Shown here: piece after piece, positions 1 through 8,279 of the stretch
How the letters are laid out: each line of letters starts with the position of its first letter
Numbering within the stretch: position 1 is the first letter of the stretch
Source: Chitinophagaceae bacterium UBA4411
Lineage (GTDB): Bacteria; Bacteroidota; Bacteroidia; Chitinophagales; Chitinophagaceae
DNA: 43,042 nucleotides
Direction: 5' to 3'
NCBI GenBank assembly: GCA_002400415.1
Contig: DGQP01000007.1
Span: forward strand, 171,304 to 214,345
Notes under the pieces: generated by a model
What the model saw: the letters and a program-made list of their open reading frames with translations, nothing else
What the model was told of the DNA's origin: nothing
Database searches by the model: none
Translations under genes and position numbers: made by a program

Positions 1-181
1 TCTTATCTCCCCAGGTAGAATTAGCCTGCTTATCTGTCATGGCTTTACCTAACTCCCAATAGAGAGAAAGCAATTCAGTATTTACTTTTAAGCCAGCCCG
101 TAATTGACTATTTCGAATTTTCTCTTTTAACTCAGCAAGCCACTGATTATATTCCTGAGATGTTATTTTTTTTTCTGACAT
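1..181 (-). CDS. DUF1016/YhcG-type nuclease, N-terminal fragment (cut by window edge)
   Basis: Reading the minus strand from the ATG at 181-179, 60 codons stay open to the window edge. The protein starts MSEKKITSQEYNQWLAELK and continues with IRNSQLRAGLKVNTELL and LYWELGKAM. This matches the helical N-terminal domain of DUF1016/YhcG proteins, in which a helical N-terminus precedes a C-terminal PD-(D/E)XK nuclease domain; the nuclease part would lie outside the window. The start is 16 bases after the stop of the winged-helix gene at 198-827, so it is probably third in an operon with the two winged-helix genes. Family members are linked to mobile and defence DNA, but their function is poorly known. 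The family call is fairly firm; the presence of an intact nuclease domain cannot be seen. Confidence 0.7.
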   Translation of the reverse strand, partial: MSEKKITSQEYNQWLAELKEKIRNSQLRAGLKVNTELLSLYWELGKAMTDKQANSTWGDK

Positions 182-197
182 CGACTGATAAGAAAAG

Positions 198-827
198 TTA
201 TTGTGAAAAACTATTAATTAAATGAGGTAGAGTTACCTGAAATAAAGGTGTTGCTAAATTACCAGCGACACCTTCCAAAACTGATCGAAGCGATTTTAAT
301 GCTTCACCAATAATGGTATGCTTTGGTTTTGGAGAATTTGCCTGAGCCTCCAGTGTTGCAATTTCAGCCAAAACTTCATTTTGAGATTCCATGCTTAGCT
401 GCATTTTTTTCAGAGATACTTTGAGATCAAGAAGAAAAGATTTTAGATCGGCAATATTATCTGCTTTGATCGTGACAGTCTGTGTTGAATTTGTAGTGCC
501 CTGTTGTACCACAGAGTTATTCATGGAACCAATATTAATAATATTTATAGGCAAAAAATGCTGGGTTGGTTTGTCGGGGTTTGATAATGCTTCCTCAACT
601 TCCAAAACACCATTATGAGAAATTCCGATCCCGCCTCCTATTGCTAATGCTTCTAAAAGACCTTCATCAATAAGATATTGGGCAATTCTTCTTGATGCCC
701 GATCATCTATTCCCAGTTCCTGTCCAATTTCTTCAGTATCCACCATACAAGAAGTATCGCCCTGAGTCTCGTTGTAAACTTTTTCAAGAAAAAGAAATCG
801 TTGTTTTTTTAATAACTGAATGTCCAT
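198..827 (-). CDS. Winged-helix protein with QQG-linker and helical C-terminus
   Basis: This 209-residue protein has an N-terminal winged-helix-like part (about residues 5-80, with EIGQELGIDDRASRRIAQYL as helix-turn-helix and a GIGISHNG wing/turn). A short beta-rich linker with the motif IGSMNNSVVQQGTTNS (about 99-114) follows, then a helical, partly coiled-coil C-terminus (125-209). The start is the ATG at 827-825, two bases after the stop of the 539-residue gene upstream, so translation is probably coupled. That partner has the same kind of linker. Similar linkers occur between domains in several phage-defence proteins (for example AbiTii-like proteins), but I do not recognise a named family. 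A DNA-sensing or oligomerising role is inference. Confidence 0.6.
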   Translation of the reverse strand: MDIQLLKKQRFLFLEKVYNETQGDTSCMVDTEEIGQELGIDDRASRRIAQYLIDEGLLEALAIGGGIGISHNGVLEVEEALSNPDKPTQHFLPINIINIGSMNNSVVQQGTTNSTQTVTIKADNIADLKSFLLDLKVSLKKMQLSMESQNEVLAEIATLEAQANSPKPKHTIIGEALKSLRSVLEGVAGNLATPLFQVTLPHLINSFSQ

Positions 828-829
828 GT

Positions 830-2449
830 TTAAGGCTGTTTATTAATATATTGATAGTATAAGGCAAATTCGCTTTTAGGTATATATGTGTAAGGCAAGC
901 CGTCACTATAATGTTCACGGAGTTGAAGAACTTTCTGAAGACATGCATTATATTCTTCGATGGATTTAACGTTGAAAATATTAATTGCTCTTTTGAAAAA
1001 ACTTTTTGATACACATTTCAGGATGAATTCAGAAGTATTACGCCTTAGCAGTGTTGAACAGTTCGGCACCCAAATTCCTTCGTTAAGATCACGGGCTTCC
1101 CAAAATAACGAAACGAAGAATAAAAGCACGTCAGTATCGGCAACCTCTTCAAGACTGACAAAATCTATATCCTGATGCATCGATTGAATTAAATTAGCAT
1201 ATAAGTTCTCATGTTGAATCTCAAACACCGCTTTCTTATACCGTCGACTCTGATCGTTAATGGTTGGTGCCGGGATATTAAAGTCTATAAAGGAAATACT
1301 CTCAAAGAGAGTAATTGGATGTGTACTTTGTTTTTGAGTGACGCATTTTACCTGGTAATGGTTATTAAGCAGTTCGGACCATTCTTCAATCTTTTCATTC
1401 TTCGCCAGGTATGCAGATAAATAAAGAAAAACTGAATAAATAAAAATTCTGCGATGATCTGTTTGCAAAAACCCCCAATCGGTTCTTTGAAAAAATTCAT
1501 ACTCGTCGAAGCTCACCTGCAAAAGCTTTTTCAAACATTCAATTGCTAAAGATGTGTTGGTAGAATTTTCGTAAACGCAAATAAAGAAACTGAGCATTCT
1601 ATTTCTCAACCCGATCATCTTGAGTGCCTCATCTTCAATTTTGTCACCCCAAGGGTTGTCCATATTTAACTCTTTGGGCTGATCTACATGATGTTGTTTC
1701 AATTCTGTTATCAACTCGTCGAAATACTTAGTTGCTAGCTTTTGAGCATTGCCTAAATTATGAATAAAGGCATTTTCAATTGTGAGCAAATCAACTTTTG
1801 TGTCAATTGACGTAAGGAATTTTTGAACCTCCTCTATTTGTTCTTTTTTTAAAGAAATCGATGAATCACTTGCCGACTGTTGGATTGCCGAATTAAACAT
1901 CTGGTTGATATGAATGACGTTGGTGGTATGGCCTAATTTTGGCGGTTCTGTATTTTTTGACTTCATCAAGTGTTCAAAGTATTTGCGACCAGCGGAATTA
2001 AGCTCATGTTTATTCATCGGCGAATTGATGTATTTGCGGAATTCAACTTCGAGCATATGATGCAAATTCAGCGATGGATAGCCCTTTGTTTTTTTAGGCG
2101 CTTCATCCACTAATATCTGCGGGAAGTCGTCAAACGAAATAGGAATTTCCTGTTCATATAAGAATCGCAGCAAAGCAAATTCATAGTCGGTATAGACATA
2201 TTGCCTTATTCTTTCGTCTTGCTGTTCATAAAAATTCTCAATCCATTTACTGCCGGAATCGGTAATAAAGACACGATCATCCCGCCATTCTGCAAGTTTC
2301 TCAGTAAAAAGCGTTTTGCAGATTTCTTCAGATTTTTCTGCTGACCCCAGCCCTAAATTGAAAGAAATACTTCCGTAAATGTGTCCGCTCTCGTTGTTAC
2401 GCTTATATAGATATTGTAAAACTTTGCGAGAAAGGGCAGAAATATTCAT
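830..2449 (-). CDS. Protein of unknown function with two winged-helix-like domains
   Basis: The 539-residue protein seems to begin with two tandem winged-helix-like domains (about 1-75 and 85-165). A linker containing INQMFNSAIQQSASDSS (181-197) follows, then a long, mainly helical region with no recognisable catalytic motif, transmembrane segment or P-loop. The linker closely resembles IGSMNNSVVQQGTTNS in the next gene, suggesting the two proteins share a fold or interact. It is the first gene of a probable operon with 198-827 and the DUF1016-type gene. The upstream region starts the 637-base gap at 2450. No family is recognised; a defence role is suggested only by neighbours. Confidence 0.6.
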   Translation of the reverse strand: MNISALSRKVLQYLYKRNNESGHIYGSISFNLGLGSAEKSEEICKTLFTEKLAEWRDDRVFITDSGSKWIENFYEQQDERIRQYVYTDYEFALLRFLYEQEIPISFDDFPQILVDEAPKKTKGYPSLNLHHMLEVEFRKYINSPMNKHELNSAGRKYFEHLMKSKNTEPPKLGHTTNVIHINQMFNSAIQQSASDSSISLKKEQIEEVQKFLTSIDTKVDLLTIENAFIHNLGNAQKLATKYFDELITELKQHHVDQPKELNMDNPWGDKIEDEALKMIGLRNRMLSFFICVYENSTNTSLAIECLKKLLQVSFDEYEFFQRTDWGFLQTDHRRIFIYSVFLYLSAYLAKNEKIEEWSELLNNHYQVKCVTQKQSTHPITLFESISFIDFNIPAPTINDQSRRYKKAVFEIQHENLYANLIQSMHQDIDFVSLEEVADTDVLLFFVSLFWEARDLNEGIWVPNCSTLLRRNTSEFILKCVSKSFFKRAINIFNVKSIEEYNACLQKVLQLREHYSDGLPYTYIPKSEFALYYQYINKQP

Positions 2450-2678
2450 GGATGGTGGTTGTTTGGTAAATGTACGATAATCCGCAAAAGTAATCTGGAT
2501 GTTACCTTCAAAAGCGTATTAGTAAAAGTGCTTCTTTACGATTTCAGTTACTAACAAAAACTTTTATCTCAATGAGGAATTCTAGAACTAAGCAATCCAA
2601 GCTGTTAGTTGAACAATTTTTATTTATCAGCATTCACCTTGTCAAATAGAGTTTCCGCTGATTTCACATGGCATATGA

Positions 2679-2867
2679 AGGAGAAAACACTATGAGAAAT
2701 TGTCTTCCACTCATTCTGCGATTTCTTTTGTTATCAGGTCTGGAGATATAGCCGCTCGTGGAATCGAACGTTTGCAATTTAATATTGACACTGAAATCCT
2801 TTTATTAGCGAAATTAAAAACCGTAAACAAAACCGTAAACGAATTGGCCCAAAATCATTCATATTAA
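2679..2867 (+). pseudogene. Possible 3' remnant of a gene (integrase-like tail, speculative)
   Basis: A 62-codon frame is open after the TGA at 2676-2678 and ends at TAA 2865-2867. It has no ATG in a plausible position. It contains SGDIAARGIERLQFNIDTE and ends LKTVNKTVNELAQNHSY. The part around ARGIERLQF recalls the end of Bacteroidota tyrosine recombinases (a short helix after the catalytic Tyr), but the catalytic Arg-His-Arg-Tyr region is absent. It may be the tail of a deleted integrase or a chance frame. The following hairpin at 2875-2892 would suit a gene end. Confidence 0.25.
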
Positions 2868-3000
2868 ATAAAGAAACCCTCCGGAGAGGGTTCAAAATCA
2901 AAGAATTATAAATTGGAAAACTGGCTGGTAGCCTCGACAGGGCTAAATAATTTATTGAGAATCAATTAATATAAAAAAAACCGTAAACGAATCCGTAAAC
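2821..3000. repeat. Four ccgtaaac repeats in two pairs
   Basis: The 8-mer ccgtaaac occurs at 2821-2828, 2833-2840, 2981-2988 and 2993-3000. Each pair has a period of exactly 12 bases, and both pairs are preceded by a run of A. The two pairs are 160 bases apart. The first pair lies inside the possible remnant frame (KTVNKTVN); the second is non-coding. Arm-type binding sites of tyrosine integrases look like this, but no integrase gene is present here. Confidence 0.45.
2875..2892. terminator. Short GC-rich hairpin (terminator-like)
   Basis: AACCCTC, loop CGGA, GAGGGTT: a perfect 7-bp stem with a 4-base loop, flanked by A-rich sequence. The T-run on the plus strand is poor (TTCAAAATC). On the minus strand the stem is followed by TTTCTTTATTTAA, so termination of minus-strand transcripts from the AbiV/mob side is at least as likely. 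Confidence 0.45.
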
Positions 3001-3086
3001 TGGTATTTTTAGGCTTGTTTTACGTGTCAAATACGCTATGCTAAAGGTACCTTTTTATTTCGATCTGGTATGGAATATTACTGCTA

Positions 3087-4655
3087 TTATTCCGTAGAAT
3101 TTTCAGAGGGGGGTACATCTTCCATCGAACCCACTAATCTTATTTCAGGGTTATTCTGCACAGTTCTGACGGCTACCGTCAATATGTATATATCGCAATA
3201 AATCTTTATTGCTAATACTTCGGTCATTGTTATTGAATGATGCAATACTGTTTTTGTTTCAACATCCAACGCAAGTTTAATAACCCGGTCATACTCCGTG
3301 CGTCCTTTAATCATTCCCTGAATCTGCGCATATCCCACTTCGAAAACCTGCTCTTTATTTGCTATTTTTTCGTGTTTAAGAAGCAATTGCCGAAAGGTAT
3401 TGAAGAAAATCCTGAACGCATCGAAATCGAGTCGCAGGTGAATGTCTGTTCTGCAGAGCATCGAAAGTGCTGTCATGTACTCCTCGACTTCCTGTTGATC
3501 TGCTTTTAAATGAACATGCAGGAAATAGTCATGCACAATGCCAGCCAGGTGCATTTCTTGTTCTTGCAAAACCATCCCCCTGCTTTGCCAATTCGCTTTC
3601 AGTTGTTCTGGCACGGATAGCCTAAGTCGTTGTTTCGATTCCAGATCAATAATAGAATCATAAAATACGTCTGTGTCGATGGGCACATGCCAATAGAATA
3701 TTCCACGGGTGGCAATACTTAAGGCGGCTGCTATTGTTTTCGAAATGTACCAGGACTGATGCCAAAGAATATGTACGGTAACAACCGACGGTAGAATTAC
3801 TTTAACCTTGAGGGTGTGCTTATCCTTGCTTGCTGCAAAGGAAAATGGCCTGGGATATTTATTAAAAGCATTAATCTCTTTTTTACGAATTGAATGAGAC
3901 GGGGTGATCAGTGTAAAATTAATTTCCCATTTTTCTTCAAACTTCTCAAAGTTTTCAGGGATTGGTTTATTGATTTCCTTTTCGCTCAGTTCATTCAGAG
4001 TAGCAGTTTCTTTTTCATGTTCATCCTTTAACCACTGCATCCAGGCGCGAATATCACCTAGTTCAATTAATTTGGCCTGTGTAGTGGCAGATACTATGTA
4101 ATTACTTTTACTTTCAATCTGCATATAATTTTGAAACCATTCACGAAGTGGATCAATGATATCAGCATCATCTTCATTCACTTCGCCTTCTATCGCTGCC
4201 AGATCAAACCGGCTTTGGGTAAACGATAAAATGCGATTCAGTAACTCGTCGGAAACTTTCTGAGAGGAAGGTACCTGGTCTTCCAACGATCCATAAAGAA
4301 AAAGTAGCCGAAGTTCATGGAGATTTCTGGCCATGAATTGGTTTTCGCTCCATTGGTCTTTGGTTATTACGTCTTTGCCAATGGATGGTCCCCATATGGC
4401 GAAAAAGAGCTTTTTGATGTGGTCGTCTAAGGCCACATTCATCGTTTCTCTGTCCCAATTTTCAACCTGGTTTAATTTCATCCAAGCCATAAAAATCTTT
4501 CCAATCTCTTCAAGAGTCAAAATACAGAGATGGAAACTCAAATGGTTTAGATTCTTTCCCGCTAGTTCACGGGCGCCTTTCAAATTATCTTCTGCATTTT
4601 TAATACAGAGACGTCTGAAAGCATTGAATTGGATATATTTTTCTTTGTTGCTCAC
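3087..4655 (-). CDS. AbiV-like abortive infection protein (HEPN family)
   Basis: The 522-residue protein has an N-terminal helical segment (about 12-60) ending in LCILTLEEIGKIFMAW, followed by DHIKKLFFAIW (78-88). This matches the HEPN_AbiV pattern in which an EEIGK-type helix is conserved. AbiV proteins block phage growth in lactococci, and HEPN proteins are often RNases; the rest of this protein (about 200-522) is an extra region of unknown fold and makes it much longer than classical AbiV (about 200 residues). The start is a GTG at 4655-4653, preceded directly by an in-frame TAA, so no longer form is possible. It lies 58 bases after the nuclease-domain gene and is probably co-transcribed with it. 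Role in defence is inferred. Confidence 0.6.
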   Translation of the reverse strand: MSNKEKYIQFNAFRRLCIKNAEDNLKGARELAGKNLNHLSFHLCILTLEEIGKIFMAWMKLNQVENWDRETMNVALDDHIKKLFFAIWGPSIGKDVITKDQWSENQFMARNLHELRLLFLYGSLEDQVPSSQKVSDELLNRILSFTQSRFDLAAIEGEVNEDDADIIDPLREWFQNYMQIESKSNYIVSATTQAKLIELGDIRAWMQWLKDEHEKETATLNELSEKEINKPIPENFEKFEEKWEINFTLITPSHSIRKKEINAFNKYPRPFSFAASKDKHTLKVKVILPSVVTVHILWHQSWYISKTIAAALSIATRGIFYWHVPIDTDVFYDSIIDLESKQRLRLSVPEQLKANWQSRGMVLQEQEMHLAGIVHDYFLHVHLKADQQEVEEYMTALSMLCRTDIHLRLDFDAFRIFFNTFRQLLLKHEKIANKEQVFEVGYAQIQGMIKGRTEYDRVIKLALDVETKTVLHHSITMTEVLAIKIYCDIYILTVAVRTVQNNPEIRLVGSMEDVPPSENSTE

Positions 4656-4713
4656 TTACACTAATGACTATAATTTCTTAATTAGATTACATCTCTAACC
4701 GATCAACTTGTAT

Positions 4714-6258
4714 TCACTTATCTTTAGCGGCAGCACTTTGAATCCACTTCTCAAGATCTGTAAAATTGATGATATTGGAATTTCTGGTAATTACCGGATA
4801 CCTGGATATCACAAAATGCTCGATATTGGCTATTCCCGTTTTACCAATAATTAGTCTTTCTCTACCAGCTTCCTTTTCCAAAGCTTTAACATAGTAACTG
4901 CATAGTCTTAAATTGAGGCGGCCCATTTTTTTATAATCAAGATTAACTCTGGTAATGTCTATGAAATTATTCTTACACTGAAAATTGTAAACCTTTCCGT
5001 TCTTAATGGTGATGAGGTCAAATTCCTTATGATTTATCCTTGTGATACCTGTTATGGCAAATCCATTGGCTGCGAGAATAGCAGAAACCTTGTCTTCAAA
5101 AACAAATCCTGAGTTTATTTGAAATGACCTGTTTTTAACCAGCGACTGCGACAATGTTCGATATACCAGTCTGGTCAGGAAGACAACCGTTGAAAAGTAA
5201 TAATTATGAACTTTTTGGAAAGGAACGAAACTATTCAAGGCCTTAAAATAATTGTCGGTGGCATTGGTAAGGATTAAAGAAGGGTATTTTTGAGCAATAG
5301 GATCGAACTGTTCTTCATCAATGATCAAGTTAAAGTCATCTTTCAGGTAAACAGCAATGTCGCCGAAGAAAGAATTGAGCTCTATAAATTCTATACACTG
5401 AGCAAGATTGTATTTTTTAAACGCTCCTTCAAATAGAGCCATTGCGTTGGCTACTTCGCTAAATGAAAAAACCTTCTTTTCTGATTTTGGCAGCATTGGT
5501 TTATCCTCTACTAATTCAGGCCGAAGCTCCATCTGGTCCAGTAAGGAAAGTCTTTCGGGTTCCATGAAAAAGCCCTCCAAATGCTGATATTCAAAATTGC
5601 CGATGGCCTTCTGGCCGTCCGAAGTCATTTCATAGTCGGGTAAGCTTTGATTTAGGAGCAGGTTGTAGTAGGAAGTCGTGATCCCTACTAGGCAACTATC
5701 AAGCGTGTATTGCAGATAATTTAAAGTGTCCAAGTAGCGAACTACCTTTTCCCCTTTTGCAATCTGTGGGATCAGTGTCAGAGTGGTAACAAAATAGGCC
5801 CTGCGTGACTGAAAAAAATCTATGCTATCCGAAGTGGACGAAAGATATAGCGGCAGACCCATCTTTTCATAAATGCCCTGCTTTCGATAAGTTGCATTAA
5901 TTGCGTAACACATCATGGCGAGCTGCTGAAATCTTGTCGAAACATTGTTTTCAAACCTTGTTTCTAATATTTCAAATACCTCTTTGAATAATTTCAAATT
6001 GTCATCCTTTAAAAAATCAAATTTTAGATTTAAAAATTTGCTTGCTTCTTCAGGATTCTTCAGTTCTCCGGCAATATTGATCAGTTCGTCTATTGTACGA
6101 ATAATGGTTCGCCAGTTGCTAAATAGATCAGTCATCTCATATTCTGCTATTGCCTTTACATATATATCGAGATGATAATTGATCGACTCATTAAACAGCG
6201 TATCAAGTGCTTGCCCTGATATTTTTCCTATTGGTAATTTCATACCCTGTTCAGCCAT
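4714..6258 (-). CDS. Protein with C-terminal PD-(D/E)XK nuclease-like domain
   Basis: The 514-residue protein has a long helical N-terminal region (1-370) without recognised motifs and a C-terminal restriction-endonuclease-like domain. The visible motif set is GFVFEDKVSAIL (E388), then KEFDLITIKNG (D414) and YNFQCKNN (Q427-x-K429), i.e. E...D...QxK, which fits the Mrr-like branch of PD-(D/E)XK nucleases. DNA cleavage is inferred. The gene starts 35 bases after mobC and precedes the AbiV-like gene, so it appears to be cargo added behind the mobilisation genes. The N-terminal half may sense a trigger or bind a partner; no family name is offered. Confidence 0.6.
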   Translation of the reverse strand: MAEQGMKLPIGKISGQALDTLFNESINYHLDIYVKAIAEYEMTDLFSNWRTIIRTIDELINIAGELKNPEEASKFLNLKFDFLKDDNLKLFKEVFEILETRFENNVSTRFQQLAMMCYAINATYRKQGIYEKMGLPLYLSSTSDSIDFFQSRRAYFVTTLTLIPQIAKGEKVVRYLDTLNYLQYTLDSCLVGITTSYYNLLLNQSLPDYEMTSDGQKAIGNFEYQHLEGFFMEPERLSLLDQMELRPELVEDKPMLPKSEKKVFSFSEVANAMALFEGAFKKYNLAQCIEFIELNSFFGDIAVYLKDDFNLIIDEEQFDPIAQKYPSLILTNATDNYFKALNSFVPFQKVHNYYFSTVVFLTRLVYRTLSQSLVKNRSFQINSGFVFEDKVSAILAANGFAITGITRINHKEFDLITIKNGKVYNFQCKNNFIDITRVNLDYKKMGRLNLRLCSYYVKALEKEAGRERLIIGKTGIANIEHFVISRYPVITRNSNIINFTDLEKWIQSAAAKDK

Positions 6259-6293
6259 TTTTTTTGAGTGAATTTACAGTTTTCTGTTGCTAA

Positions 6294-8273
6294 TTACTTT
6301 GTTAGCGTGTCCAGGCCTGGTGTATTCAAAATTCGCTCGATCTCTGTTTCAATTATACCAACTACTTCAGCTTTGACTCTACGAAAATTCTCATTTACCA
6401 TTAGCACAGTTATTTGTGTAGTAACCGGTAGTTTCCGATATAGGTCAGATTCTGCTGTTAGTTGGGCATGATCATTAAGAATTTCACAGTGAAATGTCTT
6501 CAGCTTTATTTTATTCGTGGGATCATCTGCTACCATGCCGACAAATTCACCAGATGACAGGCCAGCGATCTTTGACTGAGGTATGGCAAAATCCAACTGG
6601 CTGGATTTGCTTACTGAAGTATCAGTTCGATTGATAGAAATACTCTCTTTGACCTGATTAATTTTTCCGAATCGCTCAGAAAGGAATTTGGAGGTTTCAC
6701 CTGTTACCTGCCCACTAATGATATTGCCGGTGATATTCATTATTACGGCAGACTGATCTGCACCATAATCTTTTTTCAACTGACTAAAATCCTGGATTCC
6801 CAGGCAAGTGGCTACTTTGTTGGAACGTGCCGTTGCAATTAAACTATCAATATCATTGAAAAAAATGGTGGGAAACTCATCAAATATCAGACTTGACTTC
6901 AGTTTATTTTTTTGATTGACCTGCTTAATTAAACGGGTCACATATAAAGAAAGAACTGCCCCGTAAATCTGCTGCTTTTGAGGATTGTTGGCAAGACAAA
7001 CGATCTTGGGATTTTCAGGGTCATTAATGTCCAATGTAAAATCGTTTGCAGAAAGTACCCAATAAAGTTGCGGGGAGGAGAGACGAGCCATCCCGATCTT
7101 GGCACTGGCCACCTGGCCTTCCAATTGTTCCATCGCATCGTTCTGGTAGGCCGATATGAAAGGATTTATAAGAACTTCTATTTCCGGTTCTGTGCGAAGA
7201 ACCGAAAATAGTTTTTCATAGTCCACCTGCATCAGTTCAATTACATGCGGCAATGTAAGGTATTTCCCACCCTGGTATTTTTTCAGGAACCAGATAATTG
7301 CCGTCAAAAAATTGATCGGTGACTCTACAAAAAAATCCCCTTGTTTGGTGATCCAGTCCCGGTTCAGGCCCATCATAATGGAACGGGAAGCTTCGGTTGC
7401 ATCCGTTATATCGAACATGGTGGAAGCATCCAGCGGATTACAGCGGTGACTCTTGGAAAGATCATCGAAATTGATGGTATAGAATTTCGGTTCTACTTTA
7501 TAACTGCTCTTGTTCTTCAGCAACGTATTGTAGGCGATTTTGGTCAGGTCGTCGTATTTAAAATCATAGACCAGCATGGTAAACCCTTTCCGGATATGTT
7601 GCCGGATAATATGCTGAATCACAAAGTAGGATTTACCAGCTCCGGGTGAGCCGCAAACGAGTAGCCCCCGAAACGGATTAATGATATTGATCCAGCTTTT
7701 TCGGACCTTACCCCTCAGGTTATACTGTGCAGGAAGATTGATCGAGTATTCATTCTCCAACAACCGTTCTTCCTGGGGGAATGTTTCATTTAACTCGTTG
7801 AAAATATCCTTTCCCAAATTCACCCTGATATACCGGCTGAGCAGGTTGCCACCCGCCAGCACCAATAAGAACCCTGTTCCTGTCAGGATCATATACCCGG
7901 TTGCCAGTTGCTCCACAGGGCCCTGAAAGCGTAGAATAAGGGTACTGGAAAAGTAAAGACTTAGCCCCAAAACCAGGTAAATCAGGATGGATCGGGGGTT
8001 GATATTTTCGGATTTTTTGCCCCTTGCCCCCAGCAAGGAAATCCCCAGCAGCCCGAGGGCAATCAACTTAGATTTCAGAGGCGTGCTATAGAGCCCAGTA
8101 AGGGCAATATTTTGGAGGAACTGGTCGCCCCAGGGGGAACTGAGCCCCCAGCGTTCAAAAGCCCCGTAGCAGTAAAAATAACAATGCAGGAGCAGGACCA
8201 AAATGGCCCCCAACCGGGTAAAGTCCAGGATTTTTCTGAGGCCCGCTTCATTTTCGCCGGTTCCGGATGACAT
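6294..8273 (-). CDS. mobC: MobC/TraG-type coupling protein (VirD4-like ATPase)
   Basis: This 659-residue inner-membrane ATPase would connect the relaxase-DNA complex to a conjugation channel. The N-terminus contains HCYFYCYGAF, the YWFCY-type motif of Bacteroidota coupling proteins, and about four membrane helices (around 20-40, 65-83, 95-112, 125-141). Walker A is GSPGAGKS at 208-215 and Walker B is SLIFDEFPTI at 461-470; GIQDFSQLKKDYG follows, as in TraG/VirD4 proteins. Length is normal for the family. It starts 6 bases after the stop of the relaxase gene. With no tra genes in view, it would need a mating pore from a helper element, or from genes outside the window. Confidence 0.9.
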   Translation of the reverse strand: MSSGTGENEAGLRKILDFTRLGAILVLLLHCYFYCYGAFERWGLSSPWGDQFLQNIALTGLYSTPLKSKLIALGLLGISLLGARGKKSENINPRSILIYLVLGLSLYFSSTLILRFQGPVEQLATGYMILTGTGFLLVLAGGNLLSRYIRVNLGKDIFNELNETFPQEERLLENEYSINLPAQYNLRGKVRKSWINIINPFRGLLVCGSPGAGKSYFVIQHIIRQHIRKGFTMLVYDFKYDDLTKIAYNTLLKNKSSYKVEPKFYTINFDDLSKSHRCNPLDASTMFDITDATEASRSIMMGLNRDWITKQGDFFVESPINFLTAIIWFLKKYQGGKYLTLPHVIELMQVDYEKLFSVLRTEPEIEVLINPFISAYQNDAMEQLEGQVASAKIGMARLSSPQLYWVLSANDFTLDINDPENPKIVCLANNPQKQQIYGAVLSLYVTRLIKQVNQKNKLKSSLIFDEFPTIFFNDIDSLIATARSNKVATCLGIQDFSQLKKDYGADQSAVIMNITGNIISGQVTGETSKFLSERFGKINQVKESISINRTDTSVSKSSQLDFAIPQSKIAGLSSGEFVGMVADDPTNKIKLKTFHCEILNDHAQLTAESDLYRKLPVTTQITVLMVNENFRRVKAEVVGIIETEIERILNTPGLDTLTK

Positions 8274-8279
8274 AGGTAC

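Larger units (their letters stand above)
2450..3086. other. 637-base gap with repeats, a hairpin and a possible decayed frame
   Basis: There is no convincing intact gene here. It holds a 62-codon open stretch without a start (2679-2867), four copies of ccgtaaac, and a short perfect hairpin at 2875-2892. The gap separates the winged-helix/DUF1016 operon from the AbiV-like gene and could be an element boundary, but no flanking direct repeat or tRNA gene was found. Promoters for the 539-residue gene should lie near 2450-2520 on the minus strand; I could not pick one confidently. Confidence 0.5.

Noticed and set aside
2740..2790. T-arm-like sequence (GTTCGATTCC on the minus strand) suggesting a tRNA gene
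   Set aside because: No pairing T-stem, anticodon arm or acceptor stem could be drawn around it.
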